From: a bacterium
GTDB taxonomy: Bacteria; Verrucomicrobiota; Verrucomicrobiae; Limisphaerales; J093
Length of the DNA stretch: 5,916 nt
Assembly: GCA_021839785.1 (NCBI GenBank)
Contig: JAKCAB010000848.1
Span: forward strand, 1 to 5,916
Reading direction: 5' to 3'
Shown here: positions 1 to 5,885 of the stretch, piece after piece
Layout: the number at the start of each line of letters is the position of its first letter
Numbering within the stretch: the stretch's first letter is position 1
Translations under genes and position numbers: made by a program
Notes under the pieces: generated by a model
Database searches by the model: none
What the model saw: the letters and a program-made list of their open reading frames with translations, nothing else
What the model was told of the DNA's origin: nothing

Positions 1-413
1 CCGAGGTTTTCCCAGTCGTTGACCTTGCCCGACTTGAGCTTGGGCACCACCAGTTGCCAGAGCAGTTCGCCGGTCTTTTCGTCGAAGCACATCAGAATGC
101 TGCGGTCGCCGGTGTGGGCGGCCTCGCGCGGGAAGTCGTTGTTTGTGCCGACCAGCACATGGCCATTGGCGACGGTGGTGTTGCCGTAGCTCTGGGTTCC
201 CAGCCGGGCCACCCACTTCACGTTCTTGGTACTCGCCAGATCCACGTCCTCGGTGCCCGGCTTCAACTTGCCCGGCTCGAAGCGGTCGGGCAGCTCCTTG
301 GCGGGCGCGTACATGTTGCGGTTTACCGTGCGGCCCCACATCGGCCAATCGTCGGCGACGGTTACCACGGCACCGGCAAAGAACGTGGCGGACAGGAAAG
401 GAAGAAGTTTCAT
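1..413 (-). CDS. PQQ-like beta-propeller repeat protein, N-terminal part (runs off left edge)
   Basis: The reverse strand reads from an ATG at 413 to the window edge without a stop, giving about 137 residues. It begins MKLLPFLSATFFAGAVVTVA followed by DDWPMWGR. The hydrophobic start is a signal peptide with likely cleavage after the VTVA, so the product is exported. WPMWGR is the usual opening of secreted PQQ-type propeller proteins, and the later segments NTTVANGHVLVGTNN and CFDEKTGELLWQL are one propeller blade with its 'D..TG...W' turn. Such proteins are seven- or eight-bladed propellers; many PVC-group members have no demonstrated cofactor or enzyme activity. An in-frame ATG at 425 would add four residues (MTIA). 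I prefer 413 because it gives a standard signal-peptide start; neither has a Shine-Dalgarno. The 31-bp gap to the stop of the upstream propeller gene implies co-transcription. The exact substrate or role cannot be told from this fragment. Confidence 0.85.
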   Translation of the reverse strand, partial: MKLLPFLSATFFAGAVVTVADDWPMWGRTVNRNMYAPAKELPDRFEPGKLKPGTEDVDLASTKNVKWVARLGTQSYGNTTVANGHVLVGTNNDFPREAAHTGDRSILMCFDEKTGELLWQLVVPKLKSGKVNDWENL

Positions 414-444
414 CGCAATTGTCATCGGCAGCAAGTTAGGCAGG

Positions 445-2844
445 TTAAGAATTCGGCGTCACGCGGATGTTGTCGATGAAGACTCGCATGTCTTGGGGCG
501 AGAATCCATAAAGTCCCGGCGAACCTTGTTGGTGAGCGGTCTTGTGCGGCACCTCGATGGTCCAGGCCGCGGGTTCCGGCTCGCCGCGTGGCCAAGCTTT
601 GGCACGGACCACGCCCGTTCCGTCCGGGGCGACATCGACACGCGTTTTCAGGGTGTACCAGACGTTCGGCAACCAGCGGAAACGCGCGTCAGCTCGGAGG
701 CGCTCCTGGTTTGAGCTGACCTCGAGCTGCTGGGAATTGCCCTTGAGCACGATCAGGTAGCGCTGGTTCACCAACCCCACTTCCGACATTTTGCGCCGGT
801 TCCCTTCGCTACGCACGTCGGCTTGCACGGTGTAATTCTTCAGGGTCGGATCGCCGATGAAGGACATGGCGCGCTGGAAGAACCGGTTGTCCAGCGTCTT
901 CGCCAACACCTTGCTGCCGTCCAGTTCGCGCACGTCGAACTTGAAACGCGCGCCCATCCAAGGCAGCGGCGGGTAGTCGAACTTCGTGGGCGGCTCGACT
1001 GAATTGGTCGTGACATTGCTCAGCGGGAAGCTCGCGAAGTCCTCCGCGAACGGCGGCTTGGGCAGCACGCGTCCGCGAATGTAGCCGTGCAAACCGTCGA
1101 TCTCCGCCTCAAACGCGCCGCCCGAAGTCTTGGCGTCCGACGCCGCCACCAACTCGCCCGCAACGTTGAAGCTGGCATCCATCTTCGCCTTGACCAGGGC
1201 CGTCGGCGGAATGTAGGCGGACCACTTGACTTGCGTGACGTCCTGGATGTCACCCGCGGGCAAGCCTTTGGCGTCGAGCTTGCGAACCCGGAAATGAGCT
1301 TTCTCGCCGGGGTGCAACACCACCTCGGAGGGGATGATCTCCAGTTCCGCTGCCGGACCGGGCTGGGGCGCTGGCGGCTCCGCGGCTGGCTTCGGCAGGC
1401 CGGGGTTGTTGCCCGCCTTGCCGAAGCAATAGAGCTTGCTGACCGTCTGGACATAAACCTTCCCGTTGTAGGCCACCGGCGTGCCAAAGCAGCGCCCGTC
1501 GAGTGCGATGTGGCTCAGGATTTCACCCGCGTTGCCGGTGTCGCGAATGATGTAAAAGCCCCCCTTGGTCGCGGCGTCGCTCTCAGTGGTGCTGGCCGGA
1601 CCTTGCGGGTCGTCAAGGATCGGAACGTAGATTTTGCCGTCGGCGTAAACCGGACACGAGTTGCGTTGCTCGATGCCAAGGGTCACGTGCCAGACCACCT
1701 TGCCGGTCTTGACGTCCACCGCGACCAGATCACCCTTTTCCTTGACCGTGTAAATGCGGTCTCCTACGAGGATCGGCGAGCTGGCCGAGCTGGAGATCTC
1801 GGGATTGGACCAAAGCTCCACCGCCGCCCGGTCCACGATGACTGGCCGCTTGTCGCCGGGTTTGGGTGCCACGTTCGGGATGCGCATGGCGACCATCTGT
1901 CCCGGCTCGTAGGGCGTGCCGTAAAGCGCAATCACGGTGGCGTTGTGATAAACGACCGCGGTGGCGTTGATGCCGGCCTTGGCCAGCGGCACGCTCCAGA
2001 TCGGATCGCCGGTGCGGGCGTTCACGCACGCAATCGAGCCGTCACCGAGCGAAGCGATGAAGATCCGCCGCCCGCCCAGCCAGGTGAAATACGGCGAGGA
2101 AAACGAATTATCCATCGGCCGCCCGCCGGGCGTGGACGCCCAGACCAGTTCACCAGTGCGTTTGTCGAAGGCGTAAAACCGGTCGGACGCCGGGCCTTGC
2201 GCGCCCCAGTTGCTCATGATGCCGCGCGTAATGACCAGGTCGCCATCGACCGACGGCGTGGCGGTGCGGCCGTTGGGGAAGGTCAAGCGCCCCAACTCCT
2301 CCATCAAGGAATGGCTCCAGAGCGGCGTGCCGTCAGCGCTGAAAGCCGCGAGAATGCCCTGCGTGCCCTGCATATAAACGTTGCCCGTTTCCGGGTCGAT
2401 GACCGGCGCCGAGGTCGCGTAACGCATGTAAATCGTGTCGCTGATGAAATCGGTGAAGCCATGCCGCCAAATCGGCTTCCCCGTCTCGGCGTCGAAGCAG
2501 GCCAGGACTTCCTTCAAATCCGGTCCGTCGCCTTCGTAGCCGAGGACGTACAGCCGGCCGTTGGCGATGACCGGCGTGGATTTTCCGCTCAAAGGGGCCA
2601 CCCACAGTGCGTCGGCCGGCGACGCGATCTTGTCCGGCAGCCCGGTCTCGCGCGAGACGCCGGACTGCTCCGGACCGCGCCAGTCCAGCCACCCCTGCAC
2701 GGCGGCCCGGGCTGGGGCCAGCCAGGCCAGCAGGGCCGCGACGGCCAGGGTGGATCGCAGCGCCCGCCCCCGCCACCGGTTGAAACCAAGGCCCGGCCGC
2801 ACGCGGTCACGGGCCGGAGATTGTCGATCCGACTGTATGTTCAT
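445..2844 (-). CDS. Secreted PQQ-like beta-propeller protein with Ig-like and C-terminal jelly-roll-like domains
   Basis: This is a complete 799-residue gene starting at ATG 2844 (an adjacent GTG at 2847 is also in frame) and ending with TAA at 445-447. A basic N-region of about 30 residues precedes a hydrophobic stretch (about 31-44) ending APARA, a likely signal peptidase site near residue 47; the N-region is long, and a GTG at 2802 would shorten it. Residues about 53-478 are a beta-propeller: the opening WLDWRGPEQSGVS and repeated blade turns such as FDAETGKPIW, FDKRTGELVW, VNARTGDPIW and VDVKTGKVVW are the tryptophan-docking pattern. A P/A/E-rich linker (about 483-500) leads to an Ig-like stretch (about 500-595) and then a beta-rich C-terminal region (about 630-797, ending RVFIDNIRVTP), which looks like a concanavalin/laminin-G-type jelly roll. 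There is no CxxCH, so it is not a haem-containing PQQ dehydrogenase. A binding or scaffold role in the periplasm or at the surface is inferred. It is first in a leftward operon with the next propeller gene and divergent from marR. Confidence 0.9.
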   Translation of the reverse strand: MNIQSDRQSPARDRVRPGLGFNRWRGRALRSTLAVAALLAWLAPARAAVQGWLDWRGPEQSGVSRETGLPDKIASPADALWVAPLSGKSTPVIANGRLYVLGYEGDGPDLKEVLACFDAETGKPIWRHGFTDFISDTIYMRYATSAPVIDPETGNVYMQGTQGILAAFSADGTPLWSHSLMEELGRLTFPNGRTATPSVDGDLVITRGIMSNWGAQGPASDRFYAFDKRTGELVWASTPGGRPMDNSFSSPYFTWLGGRRIFIASLGDGSIACVNARTGDPIWSVPLAKAGINATAVVYHNATVIALYGTPYEPGQMVAMRIPNVAPKPGDKRPVIVDRAAVELWSNPEISSSASSPILVGDRIYTVKEKGDLVAVDVKTGKVVWHVTLGIEQRNSCPVYADGKIYVPILDDPQGPASTTESDAATKGGFYIIRDTGNAGEILSHIALDGRCFGTPVAYNGKVYVQTVSKLYCFGKAGNNPGLPKPAAEPPAPQPGPAAELEIIPSEVVLHPGEKAHFRVRKLDAKGLPAGDIQDVTQVKWSAYIPPTALVKAKMDASFNVAGELVAASDAKTSGGAFEAEIDGLHGYIRGRVLPKPPFAEDFASFPLSNVTTNSVEPPTKFDYPPLPWMGARFKFDVRELDGSKVLAKTLDNRFFQRAMSFIGDPTLKNYTVQADVRSEGNRRKMSEVGLVNQRYLIVLKGNSQQLEVSSNQERLRADARFRWLPNVWYTLKTRVDVAPDGTGVVRAKAWPRGEPEPAAWTIEVPHKTAHQQGSPGLYGFSPQDMRVFIDNIRVTPNS

Positions 2845-2858
2845 CACTATGGGGAGAG

Positions 2859-2887
2859 ATTATTGACCAGGATTTCGGCTTTGCAAA
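2859..2887 (-). promoter_or_regulatory. Candidate sigma-70-type promoter for the propeller-protein operon
   Basis: Read on the minus strand, TTTGCA (2887-2882, four of six matches to the -35 consensus) is followed after exactly 17 bp by AATAAT (2864-2859, five of six matches to the -10 consensus). This stretch is AT-rich compared with its surroundings. Transcription would begin near 2852, leaving only about 8 nt before the ATG at 2844. That near-leaderless arrangement fits the lack of a Shine-Dalgarno in front of this gene. It is a prediction by eye; housekeeping consensus sequences in this phylum are assumed to be similar to those of other bacteria. Confidence 0.4.
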
Positions 2888-2890
2888 CCG
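2876..2890. promoter_or_regulatory. Palindrome over the -35 region, candidate regulator site
   Basis: TTTGCAAA (2880-2887) is a perfect 8-bp palindrome, and the flanking CGG (2876-2878) and CCG (2888-2890) extend the symmetry if one base (2879) is skipped. It coincides with the predicted -35 box of the leftward propeller operon. Since a MarR-family gene diverges from this region, and MarR dimers usually bind imperfect palindromes in their own intergenic region, it is a reasonable operator candidate. Binding is inferred only. Confidence 0.25.
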
Positions 2891-2906
2891 GATGATACTT
2901 GTACGT

Positions 2907-2919
2907 AAGAAATCTTCTT
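2907..2919. promoter_or_regulatory. Small inverted repeat in the marR upstream region, candidate operator
   Basis: AAGAA (2907-2911) and TTCTT (2915-2919) form a perfect 5-bp inverted repeat around ATC, in the AT-rich part of the divergent intergenic region. Its centre is about 30 bp from the centre of the TTTGCAAA palindrome, close to three helical turns. It could be a second half of a MarR operator, or chance in AT-rich sequence. Confidence 0.18.
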
Positions 2920-2957
2920 TGCGCGGGTGCGGGTCGCCGCCTACCCTGCGCTTCGTG

Positions 2958-3534
2958 GTGAACCCAGACCAACAACGCTCCGGCCTGCGTCCCCGGCATT
3001 CCGGGCCGGCGACGCGCCGCCGCGACCACGGCCGCCGGCTGCCGCCTTTGTTGCGCCGGGCCTGGTTTAGCCCGGACCAGGCCTTCCGACGCCGCATCGC
3101 GCATCTGGGGCTGACACCGGACCAGTACACCGCCTTGCGCACGCTGGCGGAAGCCGGGCGCGGTGGCCTGAAGCAGCAGGCTCTGACCCGCCTGATGTCC
3201 AGCGATCCGAACACCATCACTTCGTTGCTGGAACGGATGGAGGCCGCGGTGCTGGTCCGGCGGGTTCCCGACGCTGCCGATCGACGGGTGCGGCGGGTGC
3301 AGTTGGCGCCGGCGGGCCGCCGTCGTTTTGCGCAGGCCCAGAAGCTCGCCCTCGAACTTCAAGCCGAAGTCCTCGCCGGCCTGGCGGCGAGCGAACGCGA
3401 ACGCTTTCTGGAACGATTGGAAGTCGTGGCCGAGGCTTGTCGCCAGGCGGCGGAGCGACCGGCACCGAACGGGCGCCAGCACGGCGCCAACGGCGTTTCC
3501 CGCCACCCGCGGCCACCCGCGGCCACCCGCCTAG
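2958..3534 (+). CDS. MarR-family winged-helix transcriptional regulator, 3' end out of frame with its likely stop
   Basis: The product is a DNA-binding dimeric regulator of the MarR family. Counting from the GTG at 2958, LTPDQYTALRTLAEAG (52-67) is the helix before the HTH. Residues 71-102 hold the HTH, with the recognition helix in SSDPNTITSLLERMEAA and the usual LVRR after it. DAADRRVRRVQLAPAGRR (105-122) is the wing with the family's D.RR signature, and 124-166 is the long C-terminal dimerisation helix. The first 30 residues are unusually arginine-rich. An in-frame ATG at 2892 exists, but the extra 22 codons are AT-rich with rare codons (ATA, GTA, AAA), so GTG 2955 or 2958 is preferred; there is no Shine-Dalgarno. 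The frame as printed does not stop here: it continues to 4793, antisense to the next gene. A TAG at 3532-3534 is out of frame but becomes in frame if one 10-bp repeat at 3501-3530 is removed, giving 188 residues. It diverges from the propeller operon and may control it; its ligand is unknown. Confidence 0.8.
3501..3530. repeat. Three tandem copies of a 10-bp unit (xGCCACCCGC) at the marR 3' end
   Basis: The copies are CGCCACCCGC (3501-3510), GGCCACCCGC (3511-3520) and GGCCACCCGC (3521-3530); only the first base differs. Ten is not a multiple of three, so each gain or loss of a copy shifts the marR reading frame. Three copies leave the frame open for more than 400 codons, two copies put TAG 3532-3534 in frame, and four copies lead to a stop at 3731-3733. 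The repeat lies just beyond the TPR gene stop, so copy number does not affect that protein. Confidence 0.9.
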
Positions 3535-5153
3535 TCGCCGATTTGTTCGAGCGCCTGGAGTGCCTCGGTGGATTCCGCGTTGGCCGGATCGAGCTGGAGC
3601 GCGGCGCGAAAATGCGTGCGCGCGACAGCGTTTTGGCCGCTCAAGGCGAAGTACAACCCGCGCTGGTAAAGCAATTCCAGGGCGAGGTCGGGCGGGGCGT
3701 GGTCGCCCGCGAGTTGCGTCGCCTTGGCGATGAATTGCAGGGCGCGCGCCCGCGCAAGTTCGTCATCGCCGGCTTTGAGCAAAGCGGCGCCCAGAGTGAG
3801 GTTGGCCAGTACGTTTTCGGGATAGCGCCGCTGGGTCTGCTCGGCCTCGCGCAGCATCGCCTCCGGTTGATCGTTTTTCTCGAATGCCTTGGCGAGCAGG
3901 ATGTGATTCCGCACGGTGTCGTTTTGCTGCAAGCGCTCTTCGCAGGCCTCCAGCATGGGGCCGAAGCGGCGCGTGTAGGCGAGGGCGAAGATGAGCGTCT
4001 CCCACGCGTTGTCGTTCGCCGGATCCAACCGCGTGGCGCGGCGCAGACTGGCTTCGCCGCCCGTGGCATCGCGGATCACAAAGAACTGGAGGTGCCCCAA
4101 GCTCGTCAGTGCCGACGCGGCCACTCGCGGCTCGCGATCCTGGCTGATCCTTTCAAGCTGACGCATCGCCTCGCGCACATCCGACCGCGTCTTTTCGGGC
4201 AACGAAGGCCACAACTCGCGAGTGAGCAGGTCGTCCGCCTGATGCAAACCGCGTTGGAAGCCTTCGGCCAGCACTTCGAGGAACGCGACCTGGGCCCACG
4301 CTTGGGGATCGTTCGCGGCAAGCTGGGCCGCTTGGGTGAGGTCCGGAATTGCGTCGGCGTTGAACAAAGCCAGGTTCATCCGGCGGAAGTCTTCCTGCGA
4401 ATCTCCGGTGGTTGCGAGGATCACGTCCTCGAATCGCTGTGCGGTCCGGACGGTGGCCCGGGTGGAAAAAGCCTCCGTCTGTTTGGCGTCCAGTTCCACG
4501 GCGCGCCCGGCTTCGCGGCCGGCTTCCGCCAGGAGCCGACGCGCCTTCTCCACCTGTTCCGCTTTGGGACGGGAAGGGTTGGTGGTAAACGCCGCGGGCT
4601 GCCGCAGCGAAACGTCTTTGCCCAGCCACTGGGCCGGCGTGACGAGGCGCAGCGATTCGCCGGCGAGAAAGCGGCCCAACGCCGCATGGGTGCGCCACTG
4701 ATCGGGGCCGAGATCGACTGCCCGTCGCCACAGTCGTTGCGCTTCCTCCGACTTGGACTGGGCTTGCAGCGCCTCGGCGTAACCGAGCAGTAGATCGAGA
4801 TTCTGCGTGTCCGCGGCGCCTTGCTGCCGGTAAAGCTCGACCGCCTGCGCCCAGACGCGCCGGGCGAGCGCCTCCTCGCCGGCCTGCGACAGTAGCCGCG
4901 CCAGGCGGGCGTAGCGCGGCGCGTCGCTGGCATCGCCGACCAGGGTCTTGCGGATGTCTTCAAGGTCCCGCAGCGCCAGGCTGGCCGCGGTCAGGATTTG
5001 AAAGCCGCGCGCCGGCTCGAAGGTCATGCCGGTGCTGAAGCTCAACCTCGGGAGCCGGGTCAACTGCTGAAGCCGCTCGCGGCCGCCGGTCGGCACCGCC
5101 GGCCACGCCGCCAGCAGGGCCGCGGCCAGAGCCAGCGCCACGACCGGCCTCAC
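3531..5153 (-). CDS. Exported or membrane-anchored TPR-repeat protein
   Basis: The gene ends with TAG at 3531-3533. I take GTG 5153 as the start because an AGAAGGA Shine-Dalgarno lies 5 nt upstream and because it yields a clean signal sequence or anchor (MRPVVALALAAALLAAWPAV), giving 540 residues. A longer form from GTG 5279 adds 42 arginine-rich residues and overlaps the purE stop as GTGA. After residue about 25 the protein is helical, with tetratricopeptide-like units: about 76-110 and 118-151 (LLLGYAEALQAQSKSEEAQ, then A.DLGP), about 211-236, and a run from about 346 to 524 with typical A..LDP endings (ATRLDPAN, ALQLDPAN). The long middle part (about 155-345) is a less regular helical region. 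TPR arrays are protein-binding scaffolds; no catalytic domain is visible. It lies on the extracytoplasmic side if the N-terminus is a signal or anchor. It is in the same direction as purE, 122 bp downstream, and convergent with marR. Its partner and pathway are not recognisable. Confidence 0.88.
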   Translation of the reverse strand: MRPVVALALAAALLAAWPAVPTGGRERLQQLTRLPRLSFSTGMTFEPARGFQILTAASLALRDLEDIRKTLVGDASDAPRYARLARLLSQAGEEALARRVWAQAVELYRQQGAADTQNLDLLLGYAEALQAQSKSEEAQRLWRRAVDLGPDQWRTHAALGRFLAGESLRLVTPAQWLGKDVSLRQPAAFTTNPSRPKAEQVEKARRLLAEAGREAGRAVELDAKQTEAFSTRATVRTAQRFEDVILATTGDSQEDFRRMNLALFNADAIPDLTQAAQLAANDPQAWAQVAFLEVLAEGFQRGLHQADDLLTRELWPSLPEKTRSDVREAMRQLERISQDREPRVAASALTSLGHLQFFVIRDATGGEASLRRATRLDPANDNAWETLIFALAYTRRFGPMLEACEERLQQNDTVRNHILLAKAFEKNDQPEAMLREAEQTQRRYPENVLANLTLGAALLKAGDDELARARALQFIAKATQLAGDHAPPDLALELLYQRGLYFALSGQNAVARTHFRAALQLDPANAESTEALQALEQIGD

Positions 5154-5158
5154 CGGAT

Positions 5159-5165
5159 TCCTTCT
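5159..5165 (-). promoter_or_regulatory. Shine-Dalgarno that decides the TPR gene start
   Basis: On the minus strand AGAAGGA (5165-5159) lies 5 nt before GTG 5153. It is the clearest ribosome-binding site in the window; the other genes have none. It favours the 540-residue form over the longer frame beginning at GTG 5279. Confidence 0.6.
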
Positions 5166-5193
5166 GCGGATTGGCACGCGCGTCACGCCTGCG

Positions 5194-5222
5194 AAGATAC
5201 GCGCGGGTTGGGCTTGCGCCAA
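5194..5222 (-). promoter_or_regulatory. Weak promoter candidate ahead of the TPR gene
   Basis: On the minus strand TTGGCG (5222-5217, four of six matches) and TATCTT (5199-5194, four of six) are separated by 17 bp. A transcript starting near 5187 would carry the Shine-Dalgarno and GTG 5153. The TPR gene could instead depend on read-through from purE. Confidence 0.25.
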
Positions 5223-5275
5223 GGCGGAGGCGCGCAGAACCGAGTGATCGCGCAACGACCGCCAGCGCGCGGAAC

Positions 5276-5770
5276 TCACACCAGTTTCTCCGCCAAAATC
5301 TTGCGGGCTTGATCGGCGCGGTAAGCGCGGAGGCGGTCGCGGAGCTCAGGCCGCTTCGTGCCGAGGATGGCCACCGCCAGCAGCGCGGCGTTCACCGCGC
5401 CCGGTTTGCCGATCGCGAGCGTGCCCACCGGGATGCCGCCGGGCATCTGGACCGTGGAGAGCAACGAGTCGAGGCCTTTCAACGAAGCGTTCTCCAGCGG
5501 GACCCCCAGCACGGGCAAAACGGTGTGCGCCGCGACCATGCCCGCCAGATGCGCGGCCCCACCGGCGGCGGCGATGATGACTTCGACCCCGCGCGCTTCA
5601 GCGCCGGCCACGAATTCCGCGGTCTCCCGCGGCGTGCGGTGGGCGGAGAGCACGCGGCATTCGTGGGCAATGCCGAACTGGTCCAGCATTTCGTGCGCGG
5701 CGCGCATCACGTCCCAGTCAGACTTGCTGCCCATCATCACGGCGACCAGCGGCGGGGTGGCATTGCTCAT
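5276..5770 (-). CDS. purE: N5-carboxyaminoimidazole ribonucleotide mutase (class I PurE)
   Basis: PurE converts N5-CAIR to CAIR in cytosolic de novo purine synthesis, normally after PurK has made N5-CAIR. ATG 5770 gives 164 residues, the usual length for bacterial PurE. The substrate-binding start MMGSKSDWDVM (12-22) and SAHRTP (42-47, with His44 matching the catalytic histidine) are present. So are AAGGAAHLAGMVAA (68-81) and LDSLLSTVQMPGGIPV (100-115). These patterns fit the class I mutase rather than the class II AIR carboxylase found in animals. The usual HLPGM appears as HLAGM, a tolerated variant. An in-frame TTG at 5821 would add 17 residues without family similarity and is rejected. 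No purK is seen in the window. The 5' region carries an 11-bp inverted repeat that may control expression. The gene is followed by the TPR gene in the same direction, and a divergent gene begins upstream. The assignment is secure. Confidence 0.97.
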   Translation of the reverse strand: MSNATPPLVAVMMGSKSDWDVMRAAHEMLDQFGIAHECRVLSAHRTPRETAEFVAGAEARGVEVIIAAAGGAAHLAGMVAAHTVLPVLGVPLENASLKGLDSLLSTVQMPGGIPVGTLAIGKPGAVNAALLAVAILGTKRPELRDRLRAYRADQARKILAEKLV

Positions 5771-5817
5771 GGCGGCGGAGGGTAGCGCGTTGCACTGAAG
5801 TTTCAACTCCGCCGCCA
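5770..5817 (-). promoter_or_regulatory. Perfect 11-bp inverted repeat abutting the purE start codon
   Basis: TGGCGGCGGAG (plus strand 5770-5780) and CTCCGCCGCCA (5807-5817) are exact reverse complements separated by 26 bp. In the purE mRNA the proximal arm would cover the bases immediately before the start codon plus its A, so a stem could hide the initiation region. A weak minus-strand promoter candidate, TTGAAA (5806-5801) with TACCCT (5784-5779) and a 16-bp spacer, falls between the arms. The arms could therefore instead be DNA operator half-sites. The function is inferred; the symmetry is seen directly. Confidence 0.5.
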
Positions 5818-5833
5818 CCAAGTCAGGACACCA

Positions 5834-5844
5834 CCGCCAGGCGG
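5834..5844. repeat. 11-bp palindrome CCGCC-A-GGCGG between purE and the divergent gene
   Basis: CCGCC (5834-5838) and GGCGG (5840-5844) are symmetric about A5839, with GAC (5827-5829) and GTC (5846-5848) as further, slightly off-centre matches. The one-base spacing is too tight for an RNA hairpin loop as written, so a DNA-binding site is more likely than a stem, if it is functional. GC-rich chance symmetry is possible. Confidence 0.25.
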
Positions 5845-5885
5845 CGTCACTTGCGCGTGTGCAGTGGGGCGCTAACCTCTCGCGC

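Noticed and set aside
54..714. Plus-strand open frames at the left end (54-479, 143-439, 226-714)
   Set aside because: They lie antisense to the two propeller genes, have low-complexity arginine- and proline-rich translations, and span the small gap between the real genes.
445..2844. The large propeller protein as a PQQ-dependent alcohol or glucose dehydrogenase
   Set aside because: There is no CxxCH haem site, and the C-terminal 40 percent is not dehydrogenase-like. The propeller repeats alone do not show catalytic activity.
1087..2895. A 602-codon open frame on the plus strand opposite the large propeller gene
   Set aside because: It is in exact codon register with the minus-strand gene. 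It stays open because that GC-rich gene hardly uses TTA, CTA or TCA, whose complements are stops. The translation is arginine-rich and resembles no fold, whereas the minus strand gives a clear propeller protein with a signal peptide.
2847..3506. A 219-codon minus-strand frame opposite marR
   Set aside because: It mirrors the marR codons in register and has no family features. The plus strand carries an unmistakable winged helix with the D.RR wing motif.
3535..4793. The plus-strand continuation of the marR frame as a genuine fusion domain of about 420 residues
   Set aside because: It is the codon-aligned antisense of the TPR gene and is open for the same codon-usage reason. It shows no recognisable domain, while the minus strand has consistent TPR repeats.
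5154..5275. A terminator or small RNA between purE and the TPR gene
   Set aside because: No stem followed by a T-run is visible on the minus strand. Repeated ACGCGCG words (5176 and 5199) look like compositional noise.
5171..5785. Plus-strand open frames opposite purE (also 5358-5798)
   Set aside because: These are shadows of purE, which is identified by several conserved motifs on the minus strand.
5771..5821. A longer purE start at TTG 5821
   Set aside because: The extra 17 residues do not resemble PurE, and the ATG at 5770 gives the normal family length.
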